Under the pieces are notes generated by a model. It was not told the DNA's origin and searched no databases. It worked only from the letters and a program-made list of their open reading frames with translations. 64,000 bases of DNA, taken from contig JAUSLJ010000010.1 of assembly GCA_030646715.1 (NCBI GenBank), forward strand, positions 1 to 64,000. Direction: 5' to 3'. Shown here piece after piece: positions 1 to 7,999 of the stretch; the stretch's first letter is position 1, and each line of letters opens with the position of its first letter. The position numbers were made by a program, and so were the translations under genes. The DNA is from Agitococcus sp. (lineage in GTDB: Bacteria > Pseudomonadota > Gammaproteobacteria > Pseudomonadales > Moraxellaceae).

Positions 1-139
1 AGGAACATGCGACAGAATGGCTATGGTTTTACAACCATGAACGACCGAACAAAGCTAATGGTGGGATACCACCAAAGCAAAAGCTGGCTCTAATAGCCTA
101 ACCTCTACTTTTAACTTCGGTTAAAAAAGGGATGATTAC
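1..139 (+). mobile_element. Right end of an IS3-family insertion sequence
   Basis: The first ~139 bases carry the 3' end of an IS3-type transposase gene (stop at 99-101) followed by ~38 bases of non-coding terminus. The terminus reads as a run of A and G ending in GATTAC, which looks like an IS3-family inverted-repeat end. Coding sequence of the interrupted RCC1 gene begins at about 140. The exact base of the junction cannot be fixed because the left end lies outside the window. Confidence 0.6.
3..101 (+). CDS. IS3-family transposase (OrfB) C-terminal fragment
   Basis: This is an open frame running in from the left edge and ending at TAA 99-101, giving about 32 residues. It contains FYNHERPNKANGGIPPKQKL, a pattern typical of the very C-terminus of IS3-family DDE integrase-core transposases (FYN.ERPH..L...TP). 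The catalytic residues lie outside the window. It is read on the plus strand and its stop overlaps the 3' end of the minus-strand RCC1 gene by a few bases. The fragment is too short to assign an IS subgroup. Confidence 0.7.
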   Translation, partial: EHATEWLWFYNHERPNKANGGIPPKQKLALIA

Positions 140-514
140 CCCCCAACTCCACACCGTGCCATCTTTACGCAACGCCAATACATGATTACTACCTACGGCC
201 ACTTCCACAAAATTCGTCATATCAGGAATGATGAGAGGAATATCTGTATGTTCGTTATAATCATTTCGGCCTAACTCACCTGAACTTCCACTCCCCCAAC
301 TCCATACTGTACCATCAGCCTTAACCCCCACCGTAAACATTGCCCCTAAAGCCATACGCTTAGGCTCAGTATTTATAGGTAACGGCACATCAAACGGACG
401 TGTATCACTTTTTTCAGCAAACATGGGTGTTGAAGACAGGGAACCACTACAAGCCCCCAAACTAAGGACAAGTGCTATATAGGCAATAAATTTTGAATAA
501 GTAGATAAAGGCAT
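98..514 (-). CDS. RCC1-repeat lipoprotein, 3' end truncated by the IS
   Basis: The predicted protein begins with a lipoprotein signal peptide with lipobox LSLGAC, followed by a short linker and a beta-propeller-type RCC1 repeat (GAMFTVGVKADGTVWSWG, then a second SNHVLALRKDGTVWSWG). RCC1-like repeats normally come in sets of about seven, so 138 residues is far too short. The reading frame is native up to the second WSWG at residue ~125 (base 140). The last 13 residues are translated out of the IS terminus and stop where the transposase ends. It is therefore best viewed as a gene broken by insertion, with the remaining repeats probably on the other side of the element. Surface or envelope localisation is inferred from the lipobox. 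No function can be given. Confidence 0.7.
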   Translation of the reverse strand: MPLSTYSKFIAYIALVLSLGACSGSLSSTPMFAEKSDTRPFDVPLPINTEPKRMALGAMFTVGVKADGTVWSWGSGSSGELGRNDYNEHTDIPLIIPDMTNFVEVAVGSNHVLALRKDGTVWSWGVIIPFLTEVKSRG

Positions 515-722
515 TAAATCGGCTTCCTGCGTGACTTTTATTATTTTTGTAGACTTCAGAAGTTTTATCTAACCATATCCCTACTATTACTGCCAGCCTC
601 CTGACACACTTTGATACGGTTTTAAGCTAACTTATCCAGCAAGGGTTATTTGAAATAACCTGATATAAAATAGAGACTCGCGTGCAAAATTCTGTCATCT
701 CTAGTTTTCCACACGGGCTACG

Positions 723-741
723 GGTACTTGACGAAAGTACC
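723..741 (-). terminator. Possible terminator hairpin after the HD-GYP gene
   Basis: A GGTACTT/AAGTACC inverted repeat with a 5-base loop lies immediately after the stop codon of the HD-GYP gene on the minus strand. There is no clear T tract, so it is only a weak candidate for an intrinsic terminator of the three-gene signalling operon. Confidence 0.3.
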
Positions 742-743
742 GC

Positions 744-1814
744 TTATAAAGATGAAAAAATATCAGCAAACATTTGATGATGCTGACTAAAAGCCGCCAA
801 AATCACAGGATCAAAATGCTCAGGATGCGTTCGACCATCGCCTTTGGTGATAATTTCTACTGCGGTTTTATGATCAAAAGCAGCTTTGTACGGACGTTTA
901 CTGCGTAGTGCATCGTAAACATCGCAAATATTCATAATCCGCGCCGATAAAGGAATTTCCTCACCTTGTTTGCCCGCAGGATAGCCACCGCCATCCCAAC
1001 GCTCATGATGATTCAGGGCTATTTCTGCACCCATATTGAGATAGCGTGATTTACTATTGCCTAGTATTTTTGCCCCCATTGCCGCATGGCTTTTCATAAT
1101 TTCCCACTCATCAGGTGTAAAACCACTGGGCTTGAGTAAAATACGGTCAGGAATACCTATTTTGCCTATGTCGTGCATCGGACTGGCAATAAATATTTCA
1201 TCGGCAAACACCTCATCCATGCCTAGTATTTTTGCTAATTCACGGCTGTAATAACTAATACGTTGGACATGAGCACCTGTATCTTCATCTTTGTGTTCGG
1301 CGGCGCGAGTCATGGTAAAAATAGTATCTAAATAACTCTCGTGCAAATCGGCCGTTCTTTCTTGCACCCGTTGTTCTAGTTGGTCGTTATAGGACTGCAA
1401 AGTTTTATGCAATAAACGTACTTCTAACATATTGTGTACACGTGCTAACACTTCTGCTAGTTCAAACGGTTTAGTGACAAAATCCTTTGCCCCCACCTTC
1501 AGTGCGTGTAGTTTATGATGAGGTTGCGCAGTGATGACTAGCACAGGCAAATAGACATTGGGATGGTTTTCTTTGAGTCGCTCCATGACATCAAAGCCAT
1601 CCATATTTGGCATTTGCAAATCAAGAATTATCAAATCATAGTTATTTATCAGGTGTAATTCAGCAACCTCTCGTGAGTCCGTCGTGGAGGTCAAACGAAC
1701 ATAGCCCGCATTTGCCAGCATACGTTCTAACAACATGACATTAGCAGGCTGATCATCAACAATTAAAATATTACTATTGAGAATTTCGATTAGTGGAATC
1801 ATCATCACCCCCAT
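744..1814 (-). CDS. Response regulator with receiver and HD-GYP phosphodiesterase domains
   Basis: This 356-residue protein has two domains. Residues ~14-130 form a CheY-like receiver with the acidic pair in ILIVDDQ, a phospho-acceptor Asp near residue 65 in LIILDLQMP, and the conserved Lys in DFVTKPFE. Residues ~155-350 form an HD-GYP domain with MHDIGKIGIPD (metal-binding HD) and NHHERWDGGGYP (the HH and GYP signatures). HD-GYP proteins hydrolyse cyclic di-GMP, so phosphorylation probably controls c-di-GMP breakdown. It is the last gene of a three-gene minus-strand operon, 31 bases after the receiver-MgtE gene. Its receiver and the following helix are strikingly similar to those of that neighbour, including a shared RVHNMLEVRLLHK run. 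The start may be one of two later in-frame ATGs just downstream of a GGGGG tract. All signature residues are intact, so it is probably active. Confidence 0.9.
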   Translation of the reverse strand: MGVMMIPLIEILNSNILIVDDQPANVMLLERMLANAGYVRLTSTTDSREVAELHLINNYDLIILDLQMPNMDGFDVMERLKENHPNVYLPVLVITAQPHHKLHALKVGAKDFVTKPFELAEVLARVHNMLEVRLLHKTLQSYNDQLEQRVQERTADLHESYLDTIFTMTRAAEHKDEDTGAHVQRISYYSRELAKILGMDEVFADEIFIASPMHDIGKIGIPDRILLKPSGFTPDEWEIMKSHAAMGAKILGNSKSRYLNMGAEIALNHHERWDGGGYPAGKQGEEIPLSARIMNICDVYDALRSKRPYKAAFDHKTAVEIITKGDGRTHPEHFDPVILAAFSQHHQMFADIFSSL

Positions 1815-1845
1815 ACAACGTAAGTTGATTGCCAGTCTGGACGCA

Positions 1846-2979
1846 TCACTTAATCAAAAGCGCAGCAAGCCCCAACAGCATGACCACACTCGCCGAATCG
1901 GTCGCCGTGGTCAAAACAATACTCGAAGCAACGGCAGGGTCAGCACCAAACTTTTTTAACGCTAATGGCACAACCGCACCACATATCCCACTGATCAAAC
2001 AACTACTCACCATCGCCAAAAACACTACCATGCCTAACATAAAAGCAATGGATAATTGTAGGTACGTGGCTGCTCCGTACATCGCCATCGCCGCCACCAT
2101 CCCCACCAAAATACCGTTCAACAAACCGAGCCAAGCCTCCTTCAGCACCAATGCATTTTGCTTGCTGCTACTCAATTCACCCAATGTTAGACCACGCAAG
2201 GTAATCGCTAACACCTGACTTCCTGTATTACTGGCTTGACTAATGAGAATAGGTACAAAAACGGTCAGAATCAATAAACGACTAATGGTTTCTTGAAAAA
2301 TCAACACCATACCACCGCCCACTAAGGAGGTCAGCAAATTGAATTGTAGCCACGGATGGCGCAGCCTAAAACTCCGCAACCAAGCCGTCGCAATGCGCTC
2401 TTCTTTTTCGACACCAACCATCACCCCCGCTTGCGCCGTCAACTCAAATGATTGTTTTTTCTCCGCCACCAACTCAAGGTAAAGCTGCTTTACTTCCTCA
2501 CTTTGGCGATGGATTAAGTCACGACTGGCCTCAACTTCTTGCACTTTTTGTTCAAGCATAATGCCGTATTGTTTAGACTCTTTGTGCAGCAGACGCACTT
2601 CCAACATATTGTGCACACGCACTAACATTTCAGCCATATCAAAGGGCTTGCTGATAAAATCCTTCGCACCCGCATTTAATGCCTGTAATTTATGATGCGG
2701 TTGCGCGGTGAGAACCAGTACAGGCAGATAGCTTTCTTGTTCTATTTTTTTTAATGCGTCAATAACTGCAAAGCCACCCATTTCAGGCATTTGCACATCG
2801 AGTAAAATCAAGTCATAACCGTTTTCAAGATGTAAATCTGCGACTTCTCTGGGATTAATCGTTGACCTCACGTTGATATAACCCTCACTACTGAGTATCC
2901 GTTCAAGAAGTGTGACATTGGCAAGCTGATCGTCAACGATTAAAATCTTACTGTGTAGTATTTCTTCTGCGCCAACCAT
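1846..2979 (-). CDS. Receiver domain fused to an MgtE-type Mg2+ channel membrane domain
   Basis: The protein has 377 residues. Residues ~11-125 are a receiver (ILIVDDQ, phospho-acceptor Asp near residue 60 in LILLDVQMP, Lys in DFISKPFD). Residues ~130-190 look like a helical or coiled-coil linker. Residues ~195-377 match the membrane domain of MgtE/SLC41 magnesium channels. They include a plug-like helix (GVEKEERIATAWLR), a PWLQFNLLTS start of TM1, the signature VPILISQASNTGSQ, RGLTLGEL, and DPAVASSIVLTTATD, whose final Asp corresponds to the pore aspartate of MgtE. About five membrane helices are visible. The usual cytosolic MgtE N domain and CBS pair are absent and the receiver takes their place. 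The gene sits 12 bases after the hybrid kinase and before the HD-GYP regulator. I infer that phosphotransfer gates or modulates divalent cation flux. Transport could equally be lost and the membrane part be only an anchor. Confidence 0.82.
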   Translation of the reverse strand: MVGAEEILHSKILIVDDQLANVTLLERILSSEGYINVRSTINPREVADLHLENGYDLILLDVQMPEMGGFAVIDALKKIEQESYLPVLVLTAQPHHKLQALNAGAKDFISKPFDMAEMLVRVHNMLEVRLLHKESKQYGIMLEQKVQEVEASRDLIHRQSEEVKQLYLELVAEKKQSFELTAQAGVMVGVEKEERIATAWLRSFRLRHPWLQFNLLTSLVGGGMVLIFQETISRLLILTVFVPILISQASNTGSQVLAITLRGLTLGELSSSKQNALVLKEAWLGLLNGILVGMVAAMAMYGAATYLQLSIAFMLGMVVFLAMVSSCLISGICGAVVPLALKKFGADPAVASSIVLTTATDSASVVMLLGLAALLIK

Positions 2980-2991
2980 GACTGTTGCCTC

Positions 2992-5121
2992 TTAAATAAT
3001 TGGCCGATTTTTTTCTGCAAATTCCAATGCCGCATCTATCGTCTTCATAAATTCATTGACATTAATAGGCTTCGTCAAATAACGAAAAAATCCTGCGGCC
3101 ATGCCTTTTTTGACATCCTCAGGCATCGCATTGGCACTAATGGCGAGTACAGGAATATGAGCCATTGCAGGATCTTCTCTCAATATTTTCAGTGCTTGAA
3201 TGCCACTAATACCCGGCAAATTAATATCCATTAAAATCACTTCGGGCTGATGACTGCGCGCCAATTCAATACCAATATTGCCATTGACAGCCGTCAGTAA
3301 GCGCATCTCGGGACGACGCGCAATCAACTGCTCCACCAAATTGAGATTGGCAGGATTATCTTCCACATACAGCAAGGTGCGTAATGGCGCACCTTGAGTA
3401 ATCTTCACCAGCACTTCTGGAATGGCTTCGACTTTATCAATAATGTGTTGCGGTGCTTGCGTTGAGCTGAGTTCAAACCAAAAAACGCTACCGACACCAA
3501 CGGTACTTTCGACACCAACAACACCGCCCATCAACTCGACTAAGCGTTTACTCATCACCAAACCAATTCCTGTACCCTCTTCAGCACCACCTTCTTTTCC
3601 CAAACGATTAAACGGTTGAAACAGTTGCACTAACTTTTCTGGCGGTAAACCCGCACCTGTATCAATTATGTTAATACGAATACGACCTAAGGCACTGGTA
3701 GTACAAACGACTTCGACGGTGCCGTCTTTGACATTGTATTTAATGGCATTCGATAACAAATTAATCAGCACTTGCTTTAACCGTGTGCGATCAGCACGGA
3801 CAAAACACGGACTGTCAAAATGGGGAAAATACAGGGTTAAGCCGCGTTTTTGTGCCTGTGGCTCAATCATCGCCTGACATTCAAGCATCACTTCAGCGAG
3901 TAATACAGGCTCTTCTGACAGTGATATTTTTCCTGACTCAATCACGGCCAAATCTAAAATCTCGTTAATTAACTCCAGTAAATACCATCCTGCGTGCAGA
4001 ATTTGCTCAATACTGGCTTTTTGTGACGGCGTTGCAGGCGGATTATCGGAATCCATTAACTGGGCAAAACCTAGAATCGCATTGAGTGGTGAACGTAATT
4101 CATGGCTCATACTGGATAAAAAATTTGATTTGGCAAGATTGGCTTTTTCTGCCATTGACTTCGCTCGTTCTAACTCGACGTTAGTTTCTTGCAAGGCTTG
4201 ATCTAGTCGTTTACGTTCGGTGACATCGCGTGCAGCCGCAAAAACGCCTTGCAGCTTGCGATCACGATCATAAAAAGTTGTGGCGTTATAGGAAACAACC
4301 GTTTCTTTGCCATCTCTGGAGCGGGCTGTCAGTTCGTAGTTGGTAACCTTTTTTTCGTTCAACACCCGTGTAATGGCTCTTTCTGCTAACTCTGGATCGG
4401 TAAAGTAGTTCTTAAACGGCGCACCGATTAACTCATCGCGTGTGCAATCGGTGAGTGCTTCCATTTGTTTGTTAACATCGGTAATGATGCCCGAAGGATC
4501 GGTAGTCATCAGCGCGTCAATATTGGACTCAATCAGCGAACGGGTATAAAACTGCTGATCACGTAAGCGTTGATCGAGTTTTTTCTGCTCTTCTTCCACT
4601 TGTTTACGCGCAGAATTATCCGTACCAATCAGTAAATAACCAATAATTTTACTATCGGCATCGCGCAGTGCCGTTACCGAGACAATCGCAGGAAAACGGC
4701 TACCATCTTTGCGGATATAGGTTAACTCATAAATATCCTCAATCCCACGTGACGCTTTAAATACCAACGCTTCAAAACCTGGCCTAATCGTTGTTTCCAG
4801 CTCCGAACTTAAAGATTTAGCGCGAGCGATAACTTCTTGAGGATCGGAAATATCCGCAGGGGTGATTTTATTAAGCACATCAATGGCCATATAGCCAAGC
4901 ATTCGCTCCGCACCAACATTAAAAATCTGAATCACGCCCTTTTCATCAGTGGCAATACTAGAGAAATAGGCACTATTAAAAATAGCATCCTGTAACGCAC
5001 CCATTTTTAGTAGCGATTCTTGGTGCTGAAACTCTAAAGAGCCTTTGGGCGTATCGGGTTTTTCACTCGCATTTTGTTCAACCGTTATATTGGGTATAGG
5101 TTTTTTTTCTTGAGTTTTCAT
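2992..5121 (-). CDS. Soluble PAS-PAS hybrid histidine kinase with C-terminal receiver
   Basis: This 709-residue protein has no membrane segments, so it probably senses a cytoplasmic signal. Domain order is PAS (~45-170, with GYLLIGTDNSARK at its C-terminal edge), a second PAS (~190-310), HisKA (phosphorylated His near residue 340 in MSHELRSPLN), HATPase (N box LINLLSNAIKYN, G1 DTGAGLPPE, G2 GTGIGLVMSKRL), and a receiver (LLYVEDNPAN, Asp near residue 631 in VILMDINLP, Lys in RYLTKPIN). There is no Hpt domain. It is the first gene of the operon with receiver-MgtE and receiver-HD-GYP and is presumably the phosphodonor for both. Direct transfer to two separate receivers, or competition from the kinase's own receiver, is an inference. 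All catalytic boxes are present. Confidence 0.93.
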   Translation of the reverse strand: MKTQEKKPIPNITVEQNASEKPDTPKGSLEFQHQESLLKMGALQDAIFNSAYFSSIATDEKGVIQIFNVGAERMLGYMAIDVLNKITPADISDPQEVIARAKSLSSELETTIRPGFEALVFKASRGIEDIYELTYIRKDGSRFPAIVSVTALRDADSKIIGYLLIGTDNSARKQVEEEQKKLDQRLRDQQFYTRSLIESNIDALMTTDPSGIITDVNKQMEALTDCTRDELIGAPFKNYFTDPELAERAITRVLNEKKVTNYELTARSRDGKETVVSYNATTFYDRDRKLQGVFAAARDVTERKRLDQALQETNVELERAKSMAEKANLAKSNFLSSMSHELRSPLNAILGFAQLMDSDNPPATPSQKASIEQILHAGWYLLELINEILDLAVIESGKISLSEEPVLLAEVMLECQAMIEPQAQKRGLTLYFPHFDSPCFVRADRTRLKQVLINLLSNAIKYNVKDGTVEVVCTTSALGRIRINIIDTGAGLPPEKLVQLFQPFNRLGKEGGAEEGTGIGLVMSKRLVELMGGVVGVESTVGVGSVFWFELSSTQAPQHIIDKVEAIPEVLVKITQGAPLRTLLYVEDNPANLNLVEQLIARRPEMRLLTAVNGNIGIELARSHQPEVILMDINLPGISGIQALKILREDPAMAHIPVLAISANAMPEDVKKGMAAGFFRYLTKPINVNEFMKTIDAALEFAEKNRPII

Positions 5122-5411
5122 GGCAATACCTTGTGCAAAATTCGTCGAACGGTAAGTCCTTTGCCATAACGGTTAAGGCAATAGGCACAACAAAGTAATA
5201 TTAGGGGTTAAATACAACCTGTACTGTTCGGTGTAGTACGTTAAGGAAGATTTCGGAAAATCAACAGGATCAAAACCTTAGGCAAAATGGTTTTGCTAAT
5301 GAAAGGAAGTATCACTGAGTTTTGGGCAAAAGTATGTCCGCTAAGACACATAACTCAGGGTGAGAAATTTGCTCAACACAAGCAAAAATATAGCTATTCA
5401 AGGATATATTT
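5122..5411. other. Intergenic region upstream of the signalling operon
   Basis: This ~290-base gap separates the divergent histidine kinase operon (minus) and the TetR/amidase operon (plus). I see no credible gene, RNA or convincing repeat in it. It should hold the promoter of the kinase operon, but no clear -35/-10 pair was identified on the minus strand. Confidence 0.5.
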
Positions 5412-5442
5412 TGACACAATGTCATTTATTGACACAATGTCA
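5412..5442 (+). promoter_or_regulatory. Tandem palindromic operator of the TetR/amidase operon
   Basis: Two identical perfect palindromes, TGACACAATGTCA at 5412-5424 and 5430-5442, are centred 18 bp apart. The second overlaps the -35 element of the downstream promoter. This layout fits autorepression by the TetR protein encoded next. Confidence 0.7.
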
Positions 5443-5458
5443 ATATTATTCATATAAT
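5429..5458 (+). promoter_or_regulatory. Sigma70-type promoter of the TetR/amidase operon
   Basis: A consensus -35 TTGACA (5429-5434) and consensus -10 TATAAT (5453-5458) are separated by 18 bp. The -35 lies inside the second palindrome, so a bound repressor would block polymerase. Transcription would begin near 5465, close to a 9-codon reading frame (ATG at 5466) whose TGA overlaps the tetR start as ATGA. Such a strong promoter implies tight repression. Confidence 0.75.
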
Positions 5459-5491
5459 CATTGCCATGAACCATTTAATCAAAATTAATCT

Positions 5492-6184
5492 ATGAATACC
5501 TTGAAAAACCGAAGAAACAACGAGAAGGATCAGCGCCGTCAGTCGATTCTGGATGCGGCAAAGGATTTGTTTGCCATCCAAGGAGTTGACGCAACAACCA
5601 TCGAACAGATTGCGAACTCCTGTCAGCTCAGTCGTAGTTTGATTTACACGTATTTCCTCGACAAGAATCACATATTCCTCGTCGTCGTTTTTGCGGCTCT
5701 TGAGGTCATGCTTGAGGACTTCGAACGAGCCATCGTCACCGAGAAAAGTGGTTTGGACAGGATTTCAGCGATTGGGTGGGCTTACGTTTCCTTCGCTAAA
5801 TCAAGACCTGAGTATTATGAAGCGACGTTGCGCTTTCAGTTTTCAAAGAATCTATTTCCTAATCCCTCTGGAAAAGGGAAAGACACGCTCGTCGAACGGT
5901 TTGAGACTGACTTGCAACTCGTGTCGAATCGAGCGGATCAGATCAATCAACTCATGGCCTGCCAGATTGAAATGGGCATTCAGGACGGGTCGATCAGGAG
6001 GGACATAAAGAACCCTCTTAAAACTGCGCTTTCGCTTTGGGCCATGACAGGTGGCTTGATCCAAACCTCTGCGGCCAATGAGCAAATGTTTTCCCTAGCC
6101 TATGACATCAGCCAACACGACATTATTGCTCAAGGTTTGGCTATCGCCAGAGAAGGGTTAAAGAACACAGCAGGTCATCAATGA
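5492..6184 (+). CDS. TetR/AcrR-family transcriptional regulator
   Basis: This 230-residue protein has an N-terminal helix-turn-helix of the TetR type (residues ~15-65: RRQSILDAAKDLFAIQGVDA, then TIEQIANSCQLSRSLIYTYF) and an all-helical C-terminal ligand domain of low conservation. It probably represses its own promoter at the tandem palindromes upstream. The start ATG at 5492 has no good ribosome-binding site and overlaps the stop of a 9-codon leader frame, which suggests translational coupling. The 3' end overlaps the amidase gene by ATGA, so both are one transcript. The ligand is unknown but may be the amidase substrate or product. Codon use looks somewhat different from the neighbouring genes, consistent with acquisition by transfer, but I did not compute this. 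Confidence 0.85.
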   Translation: MNTLKNRRNNEKDQRRQSILDAAKDLFAIQGVDATTIEQIANSCQLSRSLIYTYFLDKNHIFLVVVFAALEVMLEDFERAIVTEKSGLDRISAIGWAYVSFAKSRPEYYEATLRFQFSKNLFPNPSGKGKDTLVERFETDLQLVSNRADQINQLMACQIEMGIQDGSIRRDIKNPLKTALSLWAMTGGLIQTSAANEQMFSLAYDISQHDIIAQGLAIAREGLKNTAGHQ

Positions 6185-7815
6185 ACAGGTATTTGCTCCG
6201 TCGATTACTTTTTATTCTTTGCGCAGGACTGTTAGCTTCATGCGCAACAACATCAACGAATGGACATTCTCATTCTGGAGGAAACATGAACTTGGACTAC
6301 GCAAAAATACAGGAAGAAATCAAAGCGGCTCGAAGCGAACCTCGCTCTAAGACTTGGCAACTCGACCCAGCACAACTGATTGAGCTTTCTGCCAACCAAG
6401 TCGCTGAAGCGATTCGGACTCACAAAATTACCAGTGAAGAAGCCGTCGTTGCTTTTTTGGAAAGAATTTGTGCCGTTAACCCAAAATTGAATGCCGTGGT
6501 CATGATTGATGCTAAGGCGGCACTGCAACGGGCAAGAGAAGCGGATATTGCCCTCGCAAATGGCATCATTTGGGGCTCTCTTCATGGTGTACCTTTCACG
6601 ATTAAAGACACTTACAAAACCAAAGGGATGCGAACCACGGCTGGGTATCTTCCACTGGCGAACTATGTGCCAACAGAAAACGCAGTTGTCGTTCAAAGAC
6701 TGCATGATGCGGGTGCGGTCTTAATGGGTAAGACCAACACTCCGTCTCTGGCAATGGATATGCAAACCACCAATTTGGTCTACGGAACGACAGTCAATGT
6801 GTTCAATCCCGAATTGACTGCGGGTGGAAGCAGCGGCGGTTCATCCGTCGCCGTGGCCGCGAGAATGACTCCTTTTGAATTCGGCACTGATTTAGCAGGT
6901 TCAATTCGTGTTCCAGCCGCTTTTAACGGGGTGTATGGTTTTCGTCCTACCTTTGGTCTTGTCTCTATGCGTGGCCATGTTCCGCCGCGACCAGACGAGC
7001 TTGATGGCATTAGGCGAATGGCTACCGCTGGCCCTATCACTCACACTATCGAGGATCTCTCAATGCTTCTCGATATTGTCGGTGGCGCTGGAAAAGGAGA
7101 TCATCGGCTCGACCCGATTCCTCCTGCTCCGAGCCAAAAACTTGCGCTAAAGGATGTGCGAATCGCTTGGACTGACAGTTTTGGTGGAGTACCAGTAGCC
7201 ACTGAGATTAAAAATGCCCTTCAAGCCTACGTAAAGCGACTGGAAGCCGCAGGTGCTAAGGCTACCAAAACAGAACCCAAGGATTTTCCTTATGTAAAGG
7301 CTTGGGAAACATGGGGATCGTTTGTCGGTGCTCAGGGTGGCTACGAACAGTCCAACTTTATGCGGAGCTTGGGGAACTTTTTCACCAAGAATGCTGTCGC
7401 AGCAACGCCTATGCAGCGAAATATTGTCGGTCCAATTACTGTGCCGAAATACATGGAAGCGATGAAAAACCAAGATGAATGCATTGAGCAACTCGAAACA
7501 TTTTTTGATGATTTCGACGTCTGGCTGGTTCCCGTCAGTTCAACGACGGCTTTTGTGCATCAAAAACCGACCAAGAAATTTGGAGATTTTTTTGTTTACG
7601 GTAACCCCATCGACGTAGACGGTGTTCCCGTGCCGTATTATGTAGCCACTCAATCCTACACAACAATTTTCTCACTCACCGAGAGCCCTGTTGTCACTCT
7701 TCCCATCAACCAAGACAAAAAAGGTTCAGCCATTGGCATTCAAATGGTTGGCCGTCGATTCTCAGACCATAGGCTACTTGAAATAGCAGAGACATTTGAT
7801 AAAGTCGCAAGATGA
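6181..7815 (+). CDS. Lipoprotein amidase (amidase-signature family)
   Basis: This 544-residue protein belongs to the amidase-signature hydrolases, which cleave carboxylic amides with a Ser-cisSer-Lys triad. The catalytic Lys is in GVPFTIKDTYKTKG, the glycine/serine-rich loop with the cis-Ser in TAGGSSGGSS, and the nucleophile in GTDLAGSIRVPAAFNG. The N-terminus is a lipoprotein signal peptide (FILCAGLLASC), so the enzyme is probably anchored on the periplasmic side. This is less usual, since many family members are cytosolic. It overlaps the preceding tetR gene by 4 bases and should be controlled by it. The substrate cannot be predicted. A structured palindrome resembling an integron attC site follows the gene. 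Confidence 0.9.
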   Translation: MNRYLLRRLLFILCAGLLASCATTSTNGHSHSGGNMNLDYAKIQEEIKAARSEPRSKTWQLDPAQLIELSANQVAEAIRTHKITSEEAVVAFLERICAVNPKLNAVVMIDAKAALQRAREADIALANGIIWGSLHGVPFTIKDTYKTKGMRTTAGYLPLANYVPTENAVVVQRLHDAGAVLMGKTNTPSLAMDMQTTNLVYGTTVNVFNPELTAGGSSGGSSVAVAARMTPFEFGTDLAGSIRVPAAFNGVYGFRPTFGLVSMRGHVPPRPDELDGIRRMATAGPITHTIEDLSMLLDIVGGAGKGDHRLDPIPPAPSQKLALKDVRIAWTDSFGGVPVATEIKNALQAYVKRLEAAGAKATKTEPKDFPYVKAWETWGSFVGAQGGYEQSNFMRSLGNFFTKNAVAATPMQRNIVGPITVPKYMEAMKNQDECIEQLETFFDDFDVWLVPVSSTTAFVHQKPTKKFGDFFVYGNPIDVDGVPVPYYVATQSYTTIFSLTESPVVTLPINQDKKGSAIGIQMVGRRFSDHRLLEIAETFDKVAR

Positions 7816-7832
7816 GTACCATAAAAACCGTT

Positions 7833-7895
7833 GTTAACATCTAGATCAACCTACTGCGTTTGCTGCGCAAACCCACAGGTTATCTAGGCGTTAGT
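7833..7895 (+). repeat. Nested imperfect palindrome, attC-like
   Basis: The outer arms TAGAT-C-AACCT (7842-7852) and AGGTT-A-TCTA (7877-7886) enclose the inner arms GTTTGC/GCAAAC (7858-7872). Flanking GTTAAC (7833) and GCGTTAG (7888-7894) can pair through wobbles. This resembles the folded bottom strand of an integron attC recombination site (R' box GTTRRRY), but the match is imperfect: R' reads GTTAGTT. It could also be the transcription terminator of the amidase operon. Confidence 0.3.
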
Positions 7896-7999
7896 TTCTG
7901 CCCTAGTCTTAGCAATCGTAGTTTATTGCAATTATAAGTCGGCAACTTATTGTTTTTAATAGGACTTATTTTATTTTTTTATACAGGCTTGGAAAAATC

